Part shown: positions 44,900 through 57,371 of the stretch, piece after piece | Position numbering within the stretch: position 1 is the stretch's first letter | Layout: every line of letters starts with the position of its first letter | NCBI GenBank assembly: GCA_007449985.2 | Contig: VIIQ02000150.1 | Coordinates: forward strand, 169,915-233,914 | Direction: 5' to 3' | Source: Desmodesmus armatus | Taxonomy: Eukaryota; Chlorophyta; Chlorophyceae; Sphaeropleales; Scenedesmaceae | Length of the DNA: 64,000 bases | The notes under the pieces: generated by a model | Databases searched by the model: none | The model's input: only the letters and a program-made list of their open reading frames with translations | Told to the model about the DNA's origin: nothing | Program-made: the position numbers and the translations under genes

Positions 44900-46593
44900 T
44901 TGGGGCCCAGGCAGTCAGCTTGGCGGGACAGATGGAAGCCTGGCTGCTCTTCCTGCGTGGTGAGGTGGAGGCTATTGAGGCCAACTGGAGGCCTGTCATG
45001 CAGGTGCGGTTGCAGTCAGGGGTGTTGCAAAGCCTTTGCAATCCCGACAGTAGCCAACTGAGCTCGCAAGAGCTGCATGTAGTGGCGTGTACTGTTTGTG
45101 TACTGTGTGCCAGCTGAGCTTGCTAAAGACGCATGTCCTGCCATATACTGATTGTATTGATTGTGTACCGTGTGCCAGCTGAGCTTGCAGGATACGCATG
45201 TCCTGGCATTTCCTGAATACTCGAGGTATACAATGCATGTAACTGACTTCTGCCTGGATGTGTCATGCCTGGTTTTATGTGCTGCCACTGCATGTCAATG
45301 CCGTGCCAGGGTAGCGATGATGATAGGATGGCGGTGGTGTTGGAGTCTGGAGCGGCAAGAGCTCGGCGTACTGCACAAGGCGGCAATGGTACAGCGGAGA
45401 ACAGCAGCATGTACTATGGCGGAGTTGACGGAGCTGTGGCACTGGCTGCAGCAGCAGCTTATCATGGGGAGCCGGCGCCTGCGCAGCCTGTCCAGGTGCC
45501 GGCAGCACTCCCAGCAGAAGCAGCAGCAGCAGCACACCTGGGTGCCGCAGGGGCAGCAGCCGGGGATCCTGTTGGGACAGAAGCAGCAGCAGCAGCAGCA
45601 GCAGCACGGAGCTCTGCTGCTGCTGGGCCTGTGGGCGGTGGGTGGTGGGGCCTGAAGTGCAGGAGCTGGGCATGGCGGCAGCAGCGGCACCACAAGAAGA
45701 GGTGGGGACACAGCAGGGTGCAGTTTGTGCATGTGCAGAAAGTGTCGGTAGAGGGAAAGATGTACGCGCCCGGTGGGGGATGCTGTCACTTGCGCTACTT
45801 GTTTGCTCATTGCATGAAATCAAGCTGTGGGGTTCCCTTGCTCGAGACAAGACTCATCCCTGAATTGCAAGCAAACTCCACAGGTGTCATGATGTACTGT
45901 GTTGCTTTCTTGTGTGTGCTACTTGGCAGTCCTTCAGGTCCATTTTTCTGGTGTTGCTGTTGCAATTGGCTGTGGTGTGCGCAGGTGCCGGGCATGGCAG
46001 AGCAGCCAGCAGCAGCAGCACCAGACCCAGTCCGAATGCACCAGGCTTTGCTCTTGAGCTACCGCAACAAGGAGGATGCGCAGCGGCTGGCAGAGCGGCT
46101 TGCTGCTAGTCTACAGCATGAGCTGAAGCTTGGGGTAGTGCAGACGGCACTGGCAGAGGACGCGAAGCTTGGCAGCAGCAGCAGCAGCAGCGGTGCAGTT
46201 TAGGCAGTGCGGTCACAGCCGGCGGGAGTACAGGAGGTGGAGTGCGTGCAGGAGGCGGAGGGCGAGCAGCCTGGCAGGTTCAAGTGCATGGCACAGCTCA
46301 AGAACCTGCTAACCCGCGCCCGCAGTGGTCCACCGCTCATACCACAGGCGCAGCAGCAGGTGCTGACCAGTACCCTCCCTGTCAGCTACGCAATGGTCGG
46401 CTGCAACTATGCAAGCAACGGCATTCAAGTGTCGGTGGTGGGCAACTTGCAGCAGCGCGGTGACCTGGCGCGTGAGGCATGCCTGTGGCTTATAGTGCTG
46501 CTCTGGCTGGGGGTGCCAGACGGTACTAAGGCTGTTGACCGCTCAGTGTGGGATGAGCTTCAGGCAGCACTTGGGACAGCAGCAGGGGTGTAG
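43635..46593 (+). CDS. Unidentified mostly helical protein, partial model
   Basis: Exons: 43635-43736, 43988-44080, 44383-45003, 45310-45495, 45985-46134 and 46204-46593, all in phase 0, giving at least 513 residues. The true N-terminus is upstream and unresolved. Exon 3 is the most protein-like: 207 residues of amphipathic helices including 'LKWMARHFGVRLNKPITDL' and 'SFGIVFSHAIITLVCMEPVH', with a poly-Q insert near its end. The 46135-46203 segment (69 bp, starting gtagtg and ending tttag) would be a tiny intron. If it were retained the frame stays open until a TAG at 46201. I do not recognise the family. A donor-like gtgtag at 46588 leaves open that the gene continues beyond 46593. Confidence 0.6.
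43805..43848 (+). repeat. (CAGC)n microsatellite
   Basis: About ten cagc tetramers lie in the first intron of the unidentified gene. Confidence 0.9.
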
Positions 46594-46802
46594 TCCAGGC
46601 AGTGCGGGCATGGCTGCGCTAGGGCAGATACTTGTACAGTATTGGATGATAGTTTTGATGGCTTGCAAGTTAACCTCCATGGTGAACCACATGGATGTCG
46701 GCAAGCTGACAGGTTCCCGTACGATGGCAGGAGGGTGGCCAATGGCGGTGGTGTGGCCAATGTCTGATACTCGTGACATGCATATGATGTACTACCCCAG
46801 AG

Positions 46803-49800
46803 CCCTACAGACGTTTCTGGTTCTTAACCCTGCAGTTAATCTGGCTTAAGTCCAGCAGGCTGCCCTCTAATCCAAGACTAACCACTTAGTCCCCAGTTAG
46901 TCACTTTTATAGGGTTAAGGCATTAGATTAACTCCACTCTGAGCAGTAGCAGCCTCCCTGGCACTGACTTGGCTGCTCTCTGACTGGTTACAGACGCTAT
47001 GTGACTTGTCAAGCTGTCATACAGACAGTCAGCACACTGGGAACGCTGGAAGTGCCTCAATCATACTTCTGCACTTGCTGGACTGCACGTAGCACAATGA
47101 TACACGCTTCCTATGCATAGCTGCATGAACAATGCGTAGCCTATATGTGTAAGGATACGCTCCATATGCCTGCCAGGCCCTGATGACGTACTGCACCCAT
47201 ACAATTACATTTCCTGCACCTGGTGGCACACAACCCTGGCCAGCAGGATTCCAGCAGGACCTGTGCTGCAGGCCTGGTATCTGTCAGCTAGGCAGAGAAA
47301 CATCAACTTCAGGCATTGATACAATGGCTGGTGAGTAGACACCATAGTGTGGATGGACACCCACAGGACCGTGCGTACCATACTATGACAGGCAGTACAA
47401 CCCCTTGAGAAGAGCTGCTGGGCTAGCACCCGTTCCTCATGTGCCCCTGACCACTGGGCACTGCCATGATTGTGCATACATCAGAATGCATCAACCATAC
47501 TTTGTGTAAGATACCTGGGCACTTATTGGGGCGGTCAAGTAAGTCACAGTCAAATGTGCAGAGGGTTAGTAAGCGAGGCAGCCAATGTACCATAAGCGTG
47601 GCCTTCTCTGCACACCTATCCCATTGATGGTCCCTCTGAACGTCTCGCCATCTTACCTCGTAGTCGCAGTGGCAGAAGGTGGGTAATCGACCATTCCTTC
47701 CAAACAGTTTCTTCAGACTCGCCACACCGCTGGTTTCCTACAGCTATCGTGCTTTACGGATGGAATTGTCGTGTCTGACTCATATCAGCGCTCGTTGTGG
47801 TCTGCAGCTCCCACGACATCATACATACAGCAGATCTCAAGTGTGGTGCTTGTGGTGCAGCACGTCTCGCTCAGCGAAGGTAAACAGCATGTCAGCACTC
47901 GTGGGACACTGTTTGAATCAGCTTCAAGTGGTGTAATAGGCCGCAGGCATGGTCCGTCAAGACAGACCTGATCTGGGCTCAACCGCCATCGGTGCTGGTC
48001 TCGTCAAGCTTGCAGGTGTGTCCCAGCAAGGGTGCTATTGGTGCTGGTTGTTGCTGTTGTTGCTCCGTTTGATTGTGGACTGAATACCACTCTTGCATTG
48101 CCCTGTGTGTTGCTATCAGATGCTGGCAGTCAGTGTTTGTACCATGTGAAGTGCTGCCCGCCGCGCGGCGGGCGCGCCAATTTACACAGCCCTCTCGCAA
48201 CCACACTTGGCCCACCTCCCCAACACTGTGTGCAGGTGGCGACAGAGCGCAAGGCACCAGTCTGCTGCTGCCGACGCTGGCGCGCTGAGATGAACTACTC
48301 TGGACAGCATTCTGCAGCTGCGTGAGGTCATGTCACAGCAGCAGGCAACAGAGCGGCCAGCAGACGCCAGGGCACTTGACCCCTCCATTGTGGCAGCACT
48401 GACAGCTGCAGCCCAGGTGAATCTCAACTGGCAGCATGTGCACATGTTTCCCTGATGCCTGCTCAATTGCCATAGAATGTGGCAGGTGTCATGTTCCAAA
48501 CCTTCTGAACAAAACATCAGCACAGACATAGCCAGTCGCAGATGACAGTGCATGATGCAGGTCAGCTGTCGTGCGACATGGCGGGTCGTGTGGCCGCCTT
48601 TGCCAGTTGGTACAGCTTTGAAAACATCCTGCAAATGTACATGTCCATATGTGACACGCTGCTAACTGCATGCAGATGCCTTGAAGAGCCACACAGCTGG
48701 CAACCTCTGTGGTCAAGCTACTGGGCACCATAAACACCCTGATGCCTTCGGTGGATCCCACTGCCAAGGTACGCATCAGGCCTCAGGACAACAGTTGCTA
48801 CCGTGTTGCCTGCCAGCCAGGGTGTACACATCATCGCTTGTCATGGCACATGTGATGCTCGGCACTTGAGCTCATTTGCAACATGCAGGTTTCAGCGTTG
48901 GACAGCAATCCATGTTTGAAACAACCACCGCATATGTGAGATTAGAAGTGTGACTCAATACTTGCTGTGAATTGCTTGCAGGAACCTTGAAGGGTTTTGA
49001 GCACAGGCCCTGCAGAATGCATGGCGGCAGCCTAGCAGCAGGCCGCCACTGCAGGGCCACAGGTCAGCAAGCGCACCCGCAAGGGCAGCAGGGTGGTCAT
49101 CTTGATTTGCACAGCAACAAAGCTGCTACCGGTGTGGTGAAGCTGCAGAGTGCCACAGAGATTGGACGCAAAACCCTGATGCATTCGCTGGATCCCACTG
49201 CCAAGGTAGGCCTGTAAAATGGCGAGGCACAGTGGGGTGCCATTGTTGTGTAGATTATTGCCACTGGTTCCTGGCACATCCGCAATCGTCTTCAATCATT
49301 GATGAGGGTTGACATTGTGCAGCATCATAGCTCAAATCATCGGCAGCACACGTACATTTCCCTGCAGCCATGCGTGGTCGGGCTTGCAGTCAAGTGGCTC
49401 GCCACATGCACTGTCGTGCATGGAACATATGCGTGGGTGCACAGAGGCCTGTGGAGCCCTTGGACTTGACTAACTCATGGATATGCTGTTTGTAGGTGGG
49501 CATGGGCCAGCTGCGAGTGGTTGGTCTGGTGGTGAGGAGCAGAACAAGAAAGAGCTGCCGATTGGTGCTTGCAAGTGGTGCTCGTTGTTGGTGACTGTGA
49601 AGGAGTTGTGTGCAGCATGGGGAATGCTAGAGCCAACCTCTGGGCAAGAGGCAGCAGCTGAAAGACGCTGCCGCTGTCGTCTCAGTTCCCTCTGGCAGGC
49701 TTGCATGGCTGTCACAGAGCGCCCTGCTGCATATGTCAAATGAAAGTGCAACTGCTTGCAGCTCTGCACAGTTTGTGTGCAACATGGCAGCATTTGTGCA

Positions 49801-50165
49801 TGTGTTGCTGACATAACAGTGGTGGTGTGGTGTTGCAGCTGCACCAAAGTGGGCGCATGCATTGTGTCCACTACAGCTGACGGTTGCTTGATAGGGCTAT
49901 GTGCAGGGCATGCTGCCTATACTGTCTCCTGTGAGTGCAATTTGGCGCCAGTTGCCCTGTACGACGTTGTTGACTTACTCTCTGGAGTAAGTCGGGTTAA
50001 TCTGGATCAACGTTTCCAAAAAACGGAGTAACTGACGATTAGTCGGAGATTAAGTCGCCACGCGCCACAGGGGGGCGGACTAAGTCCAATCAAGCAGCGC
50101 CTTGACTTAATCCTTACAAATGTTGACTTAACTGCAAGGTTAAAAGTCCAGAAACGTCTGTAGGG
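46803..50165. mobile_element. DNA transposon-like element with about 40-bp terminal inverted repeats
   Basis: The left end begins CCCTACAGACGTTTCTGG (46803). The right end is its exact inverse over 18 bp (50148-50165), and similarity continues imperfectly for about 40 bp. Both flanks show GAG (46800-46802 and 50166-50168), which fits a 3-bp target duplication. Subterminal regions at both ends are dense in ttaagtc/gactaa/ttagtc words, as in CACTA/EnSpm-type elements, and CCCTA resembles their CACTA start. No transposase domain is recognisable in the 3.36 kb, so the element is probably non-autonomous. It encloses several host-like exons. Family assignment is an inference. Confidence 0.6.
48318..49531 (+). 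pseudogene. Host-like exon fragments inside the TIR element
   Basis: Four phase-0 exon-like blocks with good splice sites lie here. They are 48318-48416 ('LREVMSQQQATERPADARAL'), 48697-48768 ('LATSVVKLLGTINTLMPSV' ending DPTAK), a related block ending at 49205 ('LMHSLDPTAK'), and 49496-49531 ('VGMGQLRVVGLV'). The second and third are duplicates of one another at their 3' edge and donor. No start or stop defines a complete gene. They may be exons captured by the element, or the 3' part of the gene upstream if the two terminal repeats belong to different elements. The last string faintly recalls SAPS-type phosphatase regulatory subunits, which is not enough to name it. Confidence 0.45.
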
Positions 50166-52695
50166 GAGAGCTCTCTGAAGAACACGATTCATTCTGTCGC
50201 AAGCCGCGTCATTCTGTTCAAGGCATGGGCACTGCCCATACAGTTGGGAGCAGCGGAGAGGTGTATTTGACAGCAGATTGGGTTCTGCCTGCCATTGAAC
50301 TGACAAGTAATCCCCGCACGGTGTCGACAACACAGCAAGTATACTACTTGCTGCAGCAACTGAGCTAGAGGGGCTGTTAGTTCACCTGCTGCCCAGCAGT
50401 GGTTGCACAGCAGAAGCTGCACCCCCCTGTGGCCAGCAAGGCTCATCCAAGACTAGCCGCGTGGAGGCCGCCCCTAGTAGTCTCACGGTGGTTATAATGA
50501 GAACAAGCTTGCTGTAGAACCTCCCAGGAGCGCCAAGAGGATACCTATCCCTCGGGGCATTGGCCAAAGGCTGCTTTCACAGCTTGTAAACGCCCCGTCA
50601 AGGTCAGCCCACATCAGTTGGGGTTGCAATTTGATTCGCTCCTCGCTTCTCAGCGTGCTGCTCCTTTGGTGGGCTGTGCGCGTTGCATAAGGCTTACCGC
50701 GGGTGCTCAAGGCCGTAACTGAGGACTCATGCAGCACTGAACTGAAGTGCTGTATGGGTCCTGATTTATGGCCTTGAGCACCCGCGATAAGCTTTATGCA
50801 ACAGTGCGGACACAGCCCGCCAAATTTCGCGCCCTGGCAAAACTGCTGCCTGCAGAGCGCGCCCTGCAGGCGAATGGCAGTATGCACTGTCGCTTAGAAG
50901 GTTCTTGCTTGTCTCATGTTCATCAAGGCTTATCAATTCCCAACATAGGTCCACCGACCCAAGTACCGACTGGCCAAGGAACTCCAACCGTCACCAGTTT
51001 GGCAGGGTTTGGGGCACGCACTCACAAAGTGCGCTGTTTACAGTGCCTGAACAATCATTTCTTACAATCAGTCATCGGCAGTTTGGCTGCGAATGCTGAT
51101 GCGCGCGTTCTGAATCCACACCCGTGAATCCACATCTTGTTACCTTTTGCGTGACCCTGTGCAATCTGCACCAAAAGGCAAGAGCATTCTTTGAATTTGA
51201 GCAAAGTCACATCTCCAGCTCATAGTTTGCAGAGTGAGCGCCTCGGCACTTACTGGTTACTCCAGGCAATCACACTGGCCTCCAGCTGACTTCTGACTTG
51301 TATGCGTCATGCCTGGTTATGTGTGTTCTGCCATTTTGTGTGGCTGTCTTACAAGCGTCATGGACAAGATGCATTTGCGGTGATGTCTGAGGCTGCAGCA
51401 CCAGCAGCTCGGCCTGCAGCACAAGGGGAAATTGTACAGCTGGCAGCAGCGACTGTTGTTTTGCAGACAAAGCAGCCATATCGTGTGGCAGCAGCAGCTT
51501 TTGACGGCCTTCAGACGGCTTCATGCCCTGTGCAGACCTTTGCCACTGAGCTGCATCTAAGCTGGCCAGAGCCCCTTAATTACCATGCTATGAGGCAACC
51601 TACGCTGGTGGTGTGTCCTGCCCTTGTTGAGCCCTCCGTCACTGACGTCAATGCTACATAGCTGCATTAGTCATTTGCAGTCACTGCATCCCGGGGATGA
51701 TCCTGAAGGGGGTAGGAGCCAATGATGCAAAGGCATGGCACCAACAAAGGACAGAGCCATACTGCAGCACTTGTAGCAATCACTGATGTAGCACGGTGCT
51801 ACTAGCATGATGAAGCACCATGCACAGTGATGACCCCGCGACGCAGGCAGGGGGGGGGGCAGATACAGTTCTTCTTCCCCTGCCTTTGCTGCTACTGCCG
51901 CTGCCACCAATGCCGGTCTTCCTTCCTGCTTGGCCTCAGCCCGCGGTATGTGTTGGCAGCTTAACCACACTTTAATTAACCACAGTTTTACTTAACCACA
52001 CTTTGTTATGCAAGGTTGCAAAGCTGCAGTGATTGTGAAAGGCTGTGTGTTTGCGTTTGACAAATATAAAAGTGATACTTTCGGCTGGGCAGGAAAGTTG
52101 TGGCCTGGCAGTAAGGAATACAGACTACAACGTTCACCAAAGCAACCAGCCTGCCTGATCTTGGCTGATAGAGGCCTTCTGCAAGCGGCAGAGTCTGCGA
52201 GACAGACCAAGGGTGGAGCCTGGGGTGATTGAGTGTTGGGGTGTCAGATGTCAGACAGCCACAGGCTTGTCTAGTTGCAATTGCTTTTGTGTGTTCCAAG
52301 CTTGGAGCTTCCAACCTTAAGGGCACAAGGGCTGGTCGGTCGATGGTGACACTTCGGCCAAAGCCAACAGCGGCAGAACTCAGTACACAGCCCGTTAGGT
52401 GTGGTTCAAAGTGGTTTTTCACTCGCCAATTGTCTCGCCCTGTCCGTTGGTTAGTCAACTGACACACACCCGCCAGGTTCCCACCTCAACGGGGCCAAGA
52501 TGGACGCCTCCAGCGCCAACAACAGTGCTTGATATTTACCACAAACGCAGTCTTTGAAAGAAACTATTCTTCAGCAAAGCCATCGTCTTCTTGAGCATTC
52601 TTGTTGCAGGACCCAACTCAGTGTTGGGGCCCGGTGTACTTCACGCAATACCGCCTCTGCCATTGTAGACCTACCGCGGCTGCATCAGGGCAAAA
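50166..52695. other. Intergenic region with a near-perfect hairpin
   Basis: The segment 50683-50720 is the inverse of 50767-50806 (shared core of about 35 bases around ttgagcacccgcg), forming a strong hairpin with a loop of about 50 bases. Open frames at 50768-51127 and 51302-51661 have no recognised domain. The last about 200 bp precede the F-box/LRR start and presumably hold its promoter. Confidence 0.5.
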
Positions 52696-54502
52696 ATGAA
52701 CGAATTGAAGGCAGCTTCAATGCTCGTGGACCTGCCGGACAACTGTCTGGTGGCAGTGCTGGAGTTTTGTGCAGCTGAAGACCAGCGCAGCTTGTTCAGT
52801 CTTGCCAGGGCCCACAGCAGGCTGCACCAAGCAGCTGCCCACGCATATACCCAAGTCGCAGCAGTCTGCAAGGGGCGGGACCATGTTGGCAGTGTACTGC
52901 TCTACCTGACTAATCATACCCACCACAGCAGCGTCTTCATTGCAGCTGAAGACTGGAGAAATGGACTACACATGCAGAGCCTGCCCTCCTGCCCTGACCT
53001 CACCAGCCTTCAGCTCAGTTGGCTGCAGCTGCCGCTGCAGTATTGCCTGAGTGGCCTCAAGTGCATTCCAATGGCTTGGCATCCCCTAAGGAAGCTAGAG
53101 CTCTCTGGATGCACACTGCTTGATGGGATGGCAGCATTTGCAGGATTGCTGGAGCTGCCCATGCTAGAGCACCTCAGCATTTGTTGGCCAAAGTTCAAGC
53201 ATGGGTGCCGTGAGTGGCCTGCCGGCCTGCCCATGGCTGTGCTGCAGCAGCTACGTCACCTGACCTACCTGAAGCTTGACGACGTCAGGATGCTGGACTC
53301 GGACGAACTGCAGCCAGACCTGCAGCCCCTGCAGGCATTGACCCAGCTGGTTGACCTGCGGCTGCAGTCCCCGGCATTTTTCGCCAGGCCACAGTTCACT
53401 TCAGCCGTGCTGCCAGCCGCTTGTGAGCTGACGCGCCTGATGTTGCACCTTGTGGTGCTGGAGCCAGATGCCCTGGGCAGCATGACCATGCTGCAGCACC
53501 TGCACATACACCAGTGCGACATCAATGGGGGAGCGGCACAGCTGCTGCCTCAGCTGCGCAACTTGCAGCAGCTGACACACCTTACCCTGGAGGGCAATCT
53601 GTCACCATTTGATGGCGAGGATCTCGCACCAGAGTTGTATTCGGACCTGACAGCTAGCAGCAAGCTGCAGCAGCTTTGCGTGTACAAAGAAATATTGTCA
53701 GCAGGTTTCTGGCCCAGTCACCCTGACCTGCTGTGCCCTGCTGGCCGGCTGCTGCCGCAGTTGCAGTCCCTGAGCATTTGGAGTGTGGGGCTGCCAGATG
53801 GGGCTTATGAGGGAAGCAACCTTGCCACCTGCTGCCCTGGCCTACAGTCTGTATTCATCAAGTGCGACCAGTGCCCGCCAGAGATGTTGGCCCCACTGCA
53901 GGACCTGCACGGGCTGCAAGAGCTGCGCCTCGCCACCGTTGATGCGCCCACAGCAGAGGTGATGGAGGCATTGTGTCAGCTGACAGGCCTGAGGGTGCTG
54001 GACCTCAACACACCTGAACCTGTAGGGTTGCTGATGCAGCTTACACAGCTGCAGCAGCTGACAGCCTTGCACTACCTAGGACGGAAAGCCACTGAGGACG
54101 GTGGCGACACGCCGATGCACTTGGTGAACCAGGTGGGTGCAAACAGCACACGTAGATACGGTCCCATCACAGTTATAAGTAATAAATCACACATTTTATC
54201 ACGTGAAGGCATCAACATGCTCACACTGCTGTCAGCTGGAAAAAAATTGTTTGAATGTGACACATCATCTGTGACATGATCAATGCAATGAAATTATTGC
54301 TCAAGCTGCTGACTTTGCCGTCACCACTGCTGTTGCTGCTGCTTTGTCCTTTGTGACTGTGCAGGGCCCTCATGATGGGCCTGTTTGGTGCCAGCTGTTG
54401 GATCTACTCCGTGACGATAGCCTTCCGTCGGACCCTACAGTGACAGAGATGCTGTGGCAGCAGCAGCCTGATGCCCTGAATGACTTGGTAGACATGTGGT
54501 GA
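52696..54502 (+). CDS. F-box-like leucine-rich-repeat protein
   Basis: Exons 52696-54132 and 54365-54502 join in phase 0 to 524 residues. The start ATG is preceded by aaaa and no upstream coding. Residues about 10-50 ('LVDLPDNCLVAVLEF', then a run to 'HSRLHQA') match the helical pattern of an F-box, which would bind SKP1 in an SCF ubiquitin ligase. From about residue 95 the protein is a series of irregular LRRs such as 'LTSLQLSWLQL', 'LTYLKLDDVRM', 'LTHLTLEGNL' and 'LQELRLATVD', spaced about 24-28 residues. The 3' exon adds a 45-residue tail rich in D, L and W. Large F-box/LRR families of this plain type are common in chlorophytes. The substrate is unknown. Confidence 0.85.
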
Positions 54503-55627
54503 TGGCTGTAGTGCAGGGTTGCTGCCCTGTGCAGGTGTAGTGCCAGCGGTCTCAGCTGTACCCTTCATTCCTTAACAATTGGATCAGCTTGAGCCCCACA
54601 GTCAGTGTGTGAGGGTTGCAGCAGTTGGAGAGTTGCAGCAGTTGGAGCAGTTCTGTCGTAGCAGGTGTGGCAGCCGTGGCTTTGCAGCAGGTACAGTTTG
54701 AGCCCGCATGTGTGTACAACACAATGTGAACGGCAATGCTGTGTCACAGCCCTTTGAACGGACACTGACAGAGTCCGACACCCAAGAAGGTGTGTGCTGT
54801 TTGAAGCAGGATGTGTGCAGCCCAATTCAGTTTGGTACGGTAACAATCCTCGCGCCACATGGCCAGCAGGCACTGCAAGTGCAATCCTTGACAGGAGGGG
54901 TGGCTGAGCAGACGTACAAGTAATTATAATCCTGTAAAAGTGATACCTTTGAAGCAGCAGATGCTGCCAGCATCACTGAGTGTTGTGTGGATTGACATAC
55001 TATTGTATCATGCAGCACATCAATAGTTGTGCCTGCGTTTATAAAAGATCTCCTGAATGGGGGAATTAACTGCTAACTGCAGCTTGTCAGTCTGAGCCGC
55101 ATCCAGAACGTCGCGTTTTGAACGTGTCACGTGGGCACCGGTGGTTGGGAACCGTCATTCCAGTGATCGCAGACAATGAGTGCCAGAACCTGAATTACTT
55201 ACTGTCTCTCACGCTTCTTATGAGGTCCCAAAGTCTAATTCATCCCCCCTGTTGTGTGAACCCGCAGCAGCACCAGTAGTAGTAGCTACTGCTGCTCCAG
55301 TCTTTCTCTACAGCAGCGCAGCCATCTTACGGCTGCAGTCTCGTCTGATGATTCACCATCGTCAGGTAGCAAATTGACGCCACAAGCAGCCTTACTAGCA
55401 GGCAGCACCGCTACAGCAGCAGGAGCACACATACAGCCCGCCCACACCCTTCAAGGCTTGGACATACACAATGCACCATACTACTCCACTGTATCAGGGC
55501 GGTCAGGCAGAACCCTGACCCAGTTTTGGCTTGGTTTTAATAGTCAGGAGCAGTGTAGTGGCACCACACAGTAGCAGCACCACAAGAGGCAAACCCCCAC
55601 CTCTGTCACTAAGGCAGCACCTGCACC
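54503..55627. other. Intergenic region between the F-box/LRR and MFS genes
   Basis: No exon or RNA gene is supported in this 1.1-kb spacer. Confidence 0.45.
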
Positions 55628-57331
55628 ATGCAGCACCACAGAAGCAGCAGCAGCAGCAGCAGCTGGGTTACTTGGGCGAGTGTGGCAGCCTATGCCTACT
55701 CCTTCATTGCCTTTGGACTGCAGGTTGGTATCTTGGCCAGTGTTGCATCACTTGGTCCCTTCTGCGCAATGCAGCTGAGAGACATGCAATGTGTGTGGTA
55801 GTACAAGGGCCCTGAAAGCCCTTAGCTGCAGACTACCTCACAGGAGGTGCACTATTTGCCAGCATGGGCTATGCAACAACGGCGCTGACAATCTGGCGTG
55901 ACTGTCTTCAGTTTGGGCAATCTATCAGTTCCGGCGCACGTGGGGGGGGGGGGGGGTGTCACTCTCAGGGGGTCACTCTAGCATGATACCTGCAGCAATG
56001 GTGCTGGGTGAAGTTGCCAGAATCGCCGTCTACTCTGTCGCTGCTGCTCAACCTGCCGCCGCTGCTGCTGCTGCTGCAGGTCAATCTGTTGGGCCCCACA
56101 GTGTCTGTGTTGGCCCGCAAGCTGGGTGTGGTGGAGGCTGACCTGGGGGTCATCTTCACAATCAACGGCCTGGCATCGATTGTGGGTGCCGTACCCTCAG
56201 GATACTTGATTGACAAAATGCCTGGTCACTTGGTGCTGGCAGCTGCACTAGCATTTGAGGTAAGGGTGTGTGTGCGTAAGAAGGGGGGGGGGGTGTAGTG
56301 AGTGCATGCAGACGCGGCCCGGGGGGGGGGGGGGGGGGGACAGAGTCTGAGAAGAGGTGGGTGCATGGGTGTGGTGGAGGCTGACCTGGGGGCCATTTTC
56401 ACAATCAACGGCCTGGCTTCGATTGTGGGTGCAGTACCCTCAGGGTACCTGATTGACAAGATGCCTGGACATTTGGTGCTGGCAGCTGCACTGGAATTTG
56501 AGGTGAACGGGGTTTGTGTTTGGTGGGGGGGGGGGGGATTCAGTGGCTGCATGCAGAAGCGGCACGAAGAGGGGGGCGGGGGACACCCTTTGGGCTGAGG
56601 TTGGTGCGTGGGTGTGGTGGAGGCTGACCTGCGGGTGACAATCGATGGCCACGTCCTGATGCCCTGTGCTTCCCAATTTCCAAATACCCATTACCCTTGT
56701 TGACACTCTGTCACCCCCCCCCTCGCTTCTGTTGTCTCTTTGTCAGGCGGTTGGCTTTTTGCTGATGCCCTTGTGCAGCAGCATGTTGGCTCTCACAGCC
56801 GCCTTTGGTCTGCCGTGTCACCTCCCTTCTGTGACAATCGAATGCCATGTCCTGCCCTAGGCTTCCCAAACCCCAACCCCAACTACGCACCTTCGTAGAC
56901 ACACTGCCCTCCCCTCTCACCCCCCCCCCCCTTCTGTTTCCTTTTGTTTGTTTTGCCAGGCTGTAGGCTTTCTCCTGATGCCCCTGTGCAGCAGCATGCT
57001 AGCGCTCACAGCAGCCTTTGGCACCGTGGCCCTCTCATGGAACATCATCAACACTGCCGGCAACACATACGTCCTCTGGATTGCAGCAGAGGCAGCAGCA
57101 GCAAAGGCAGCACGCACCCGCAACAGCAGCAGCAGCAGCAGCACCCCTGAAAGCAGCTCCGTTCTGATCAATACAGTGAATGCTGCATTCGGTGCTGGAA
57201 GTTTGGCGGCTCCTGTTGTGGCGGAGTTGTGTGCGACGAGGATGAACGCCCCTCTTGCTGCGTATTGGATAACAGCAGCACTGACAGCAGCGTCGGCAGT
57301 GACCTTTCTGCTGCTGCCGAGCCCTAAACCC

Positions 57332-57371
<40 letters not shown>

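Noticed and set aside
55820..55940. Hydrophobic stretch resembling a membrane helix in the first MFS intron
   Set aside because: Exons 55628-55723 and 56080-56259 join in phase and give a continuous TM1. The stretch has no consistent splice sites.
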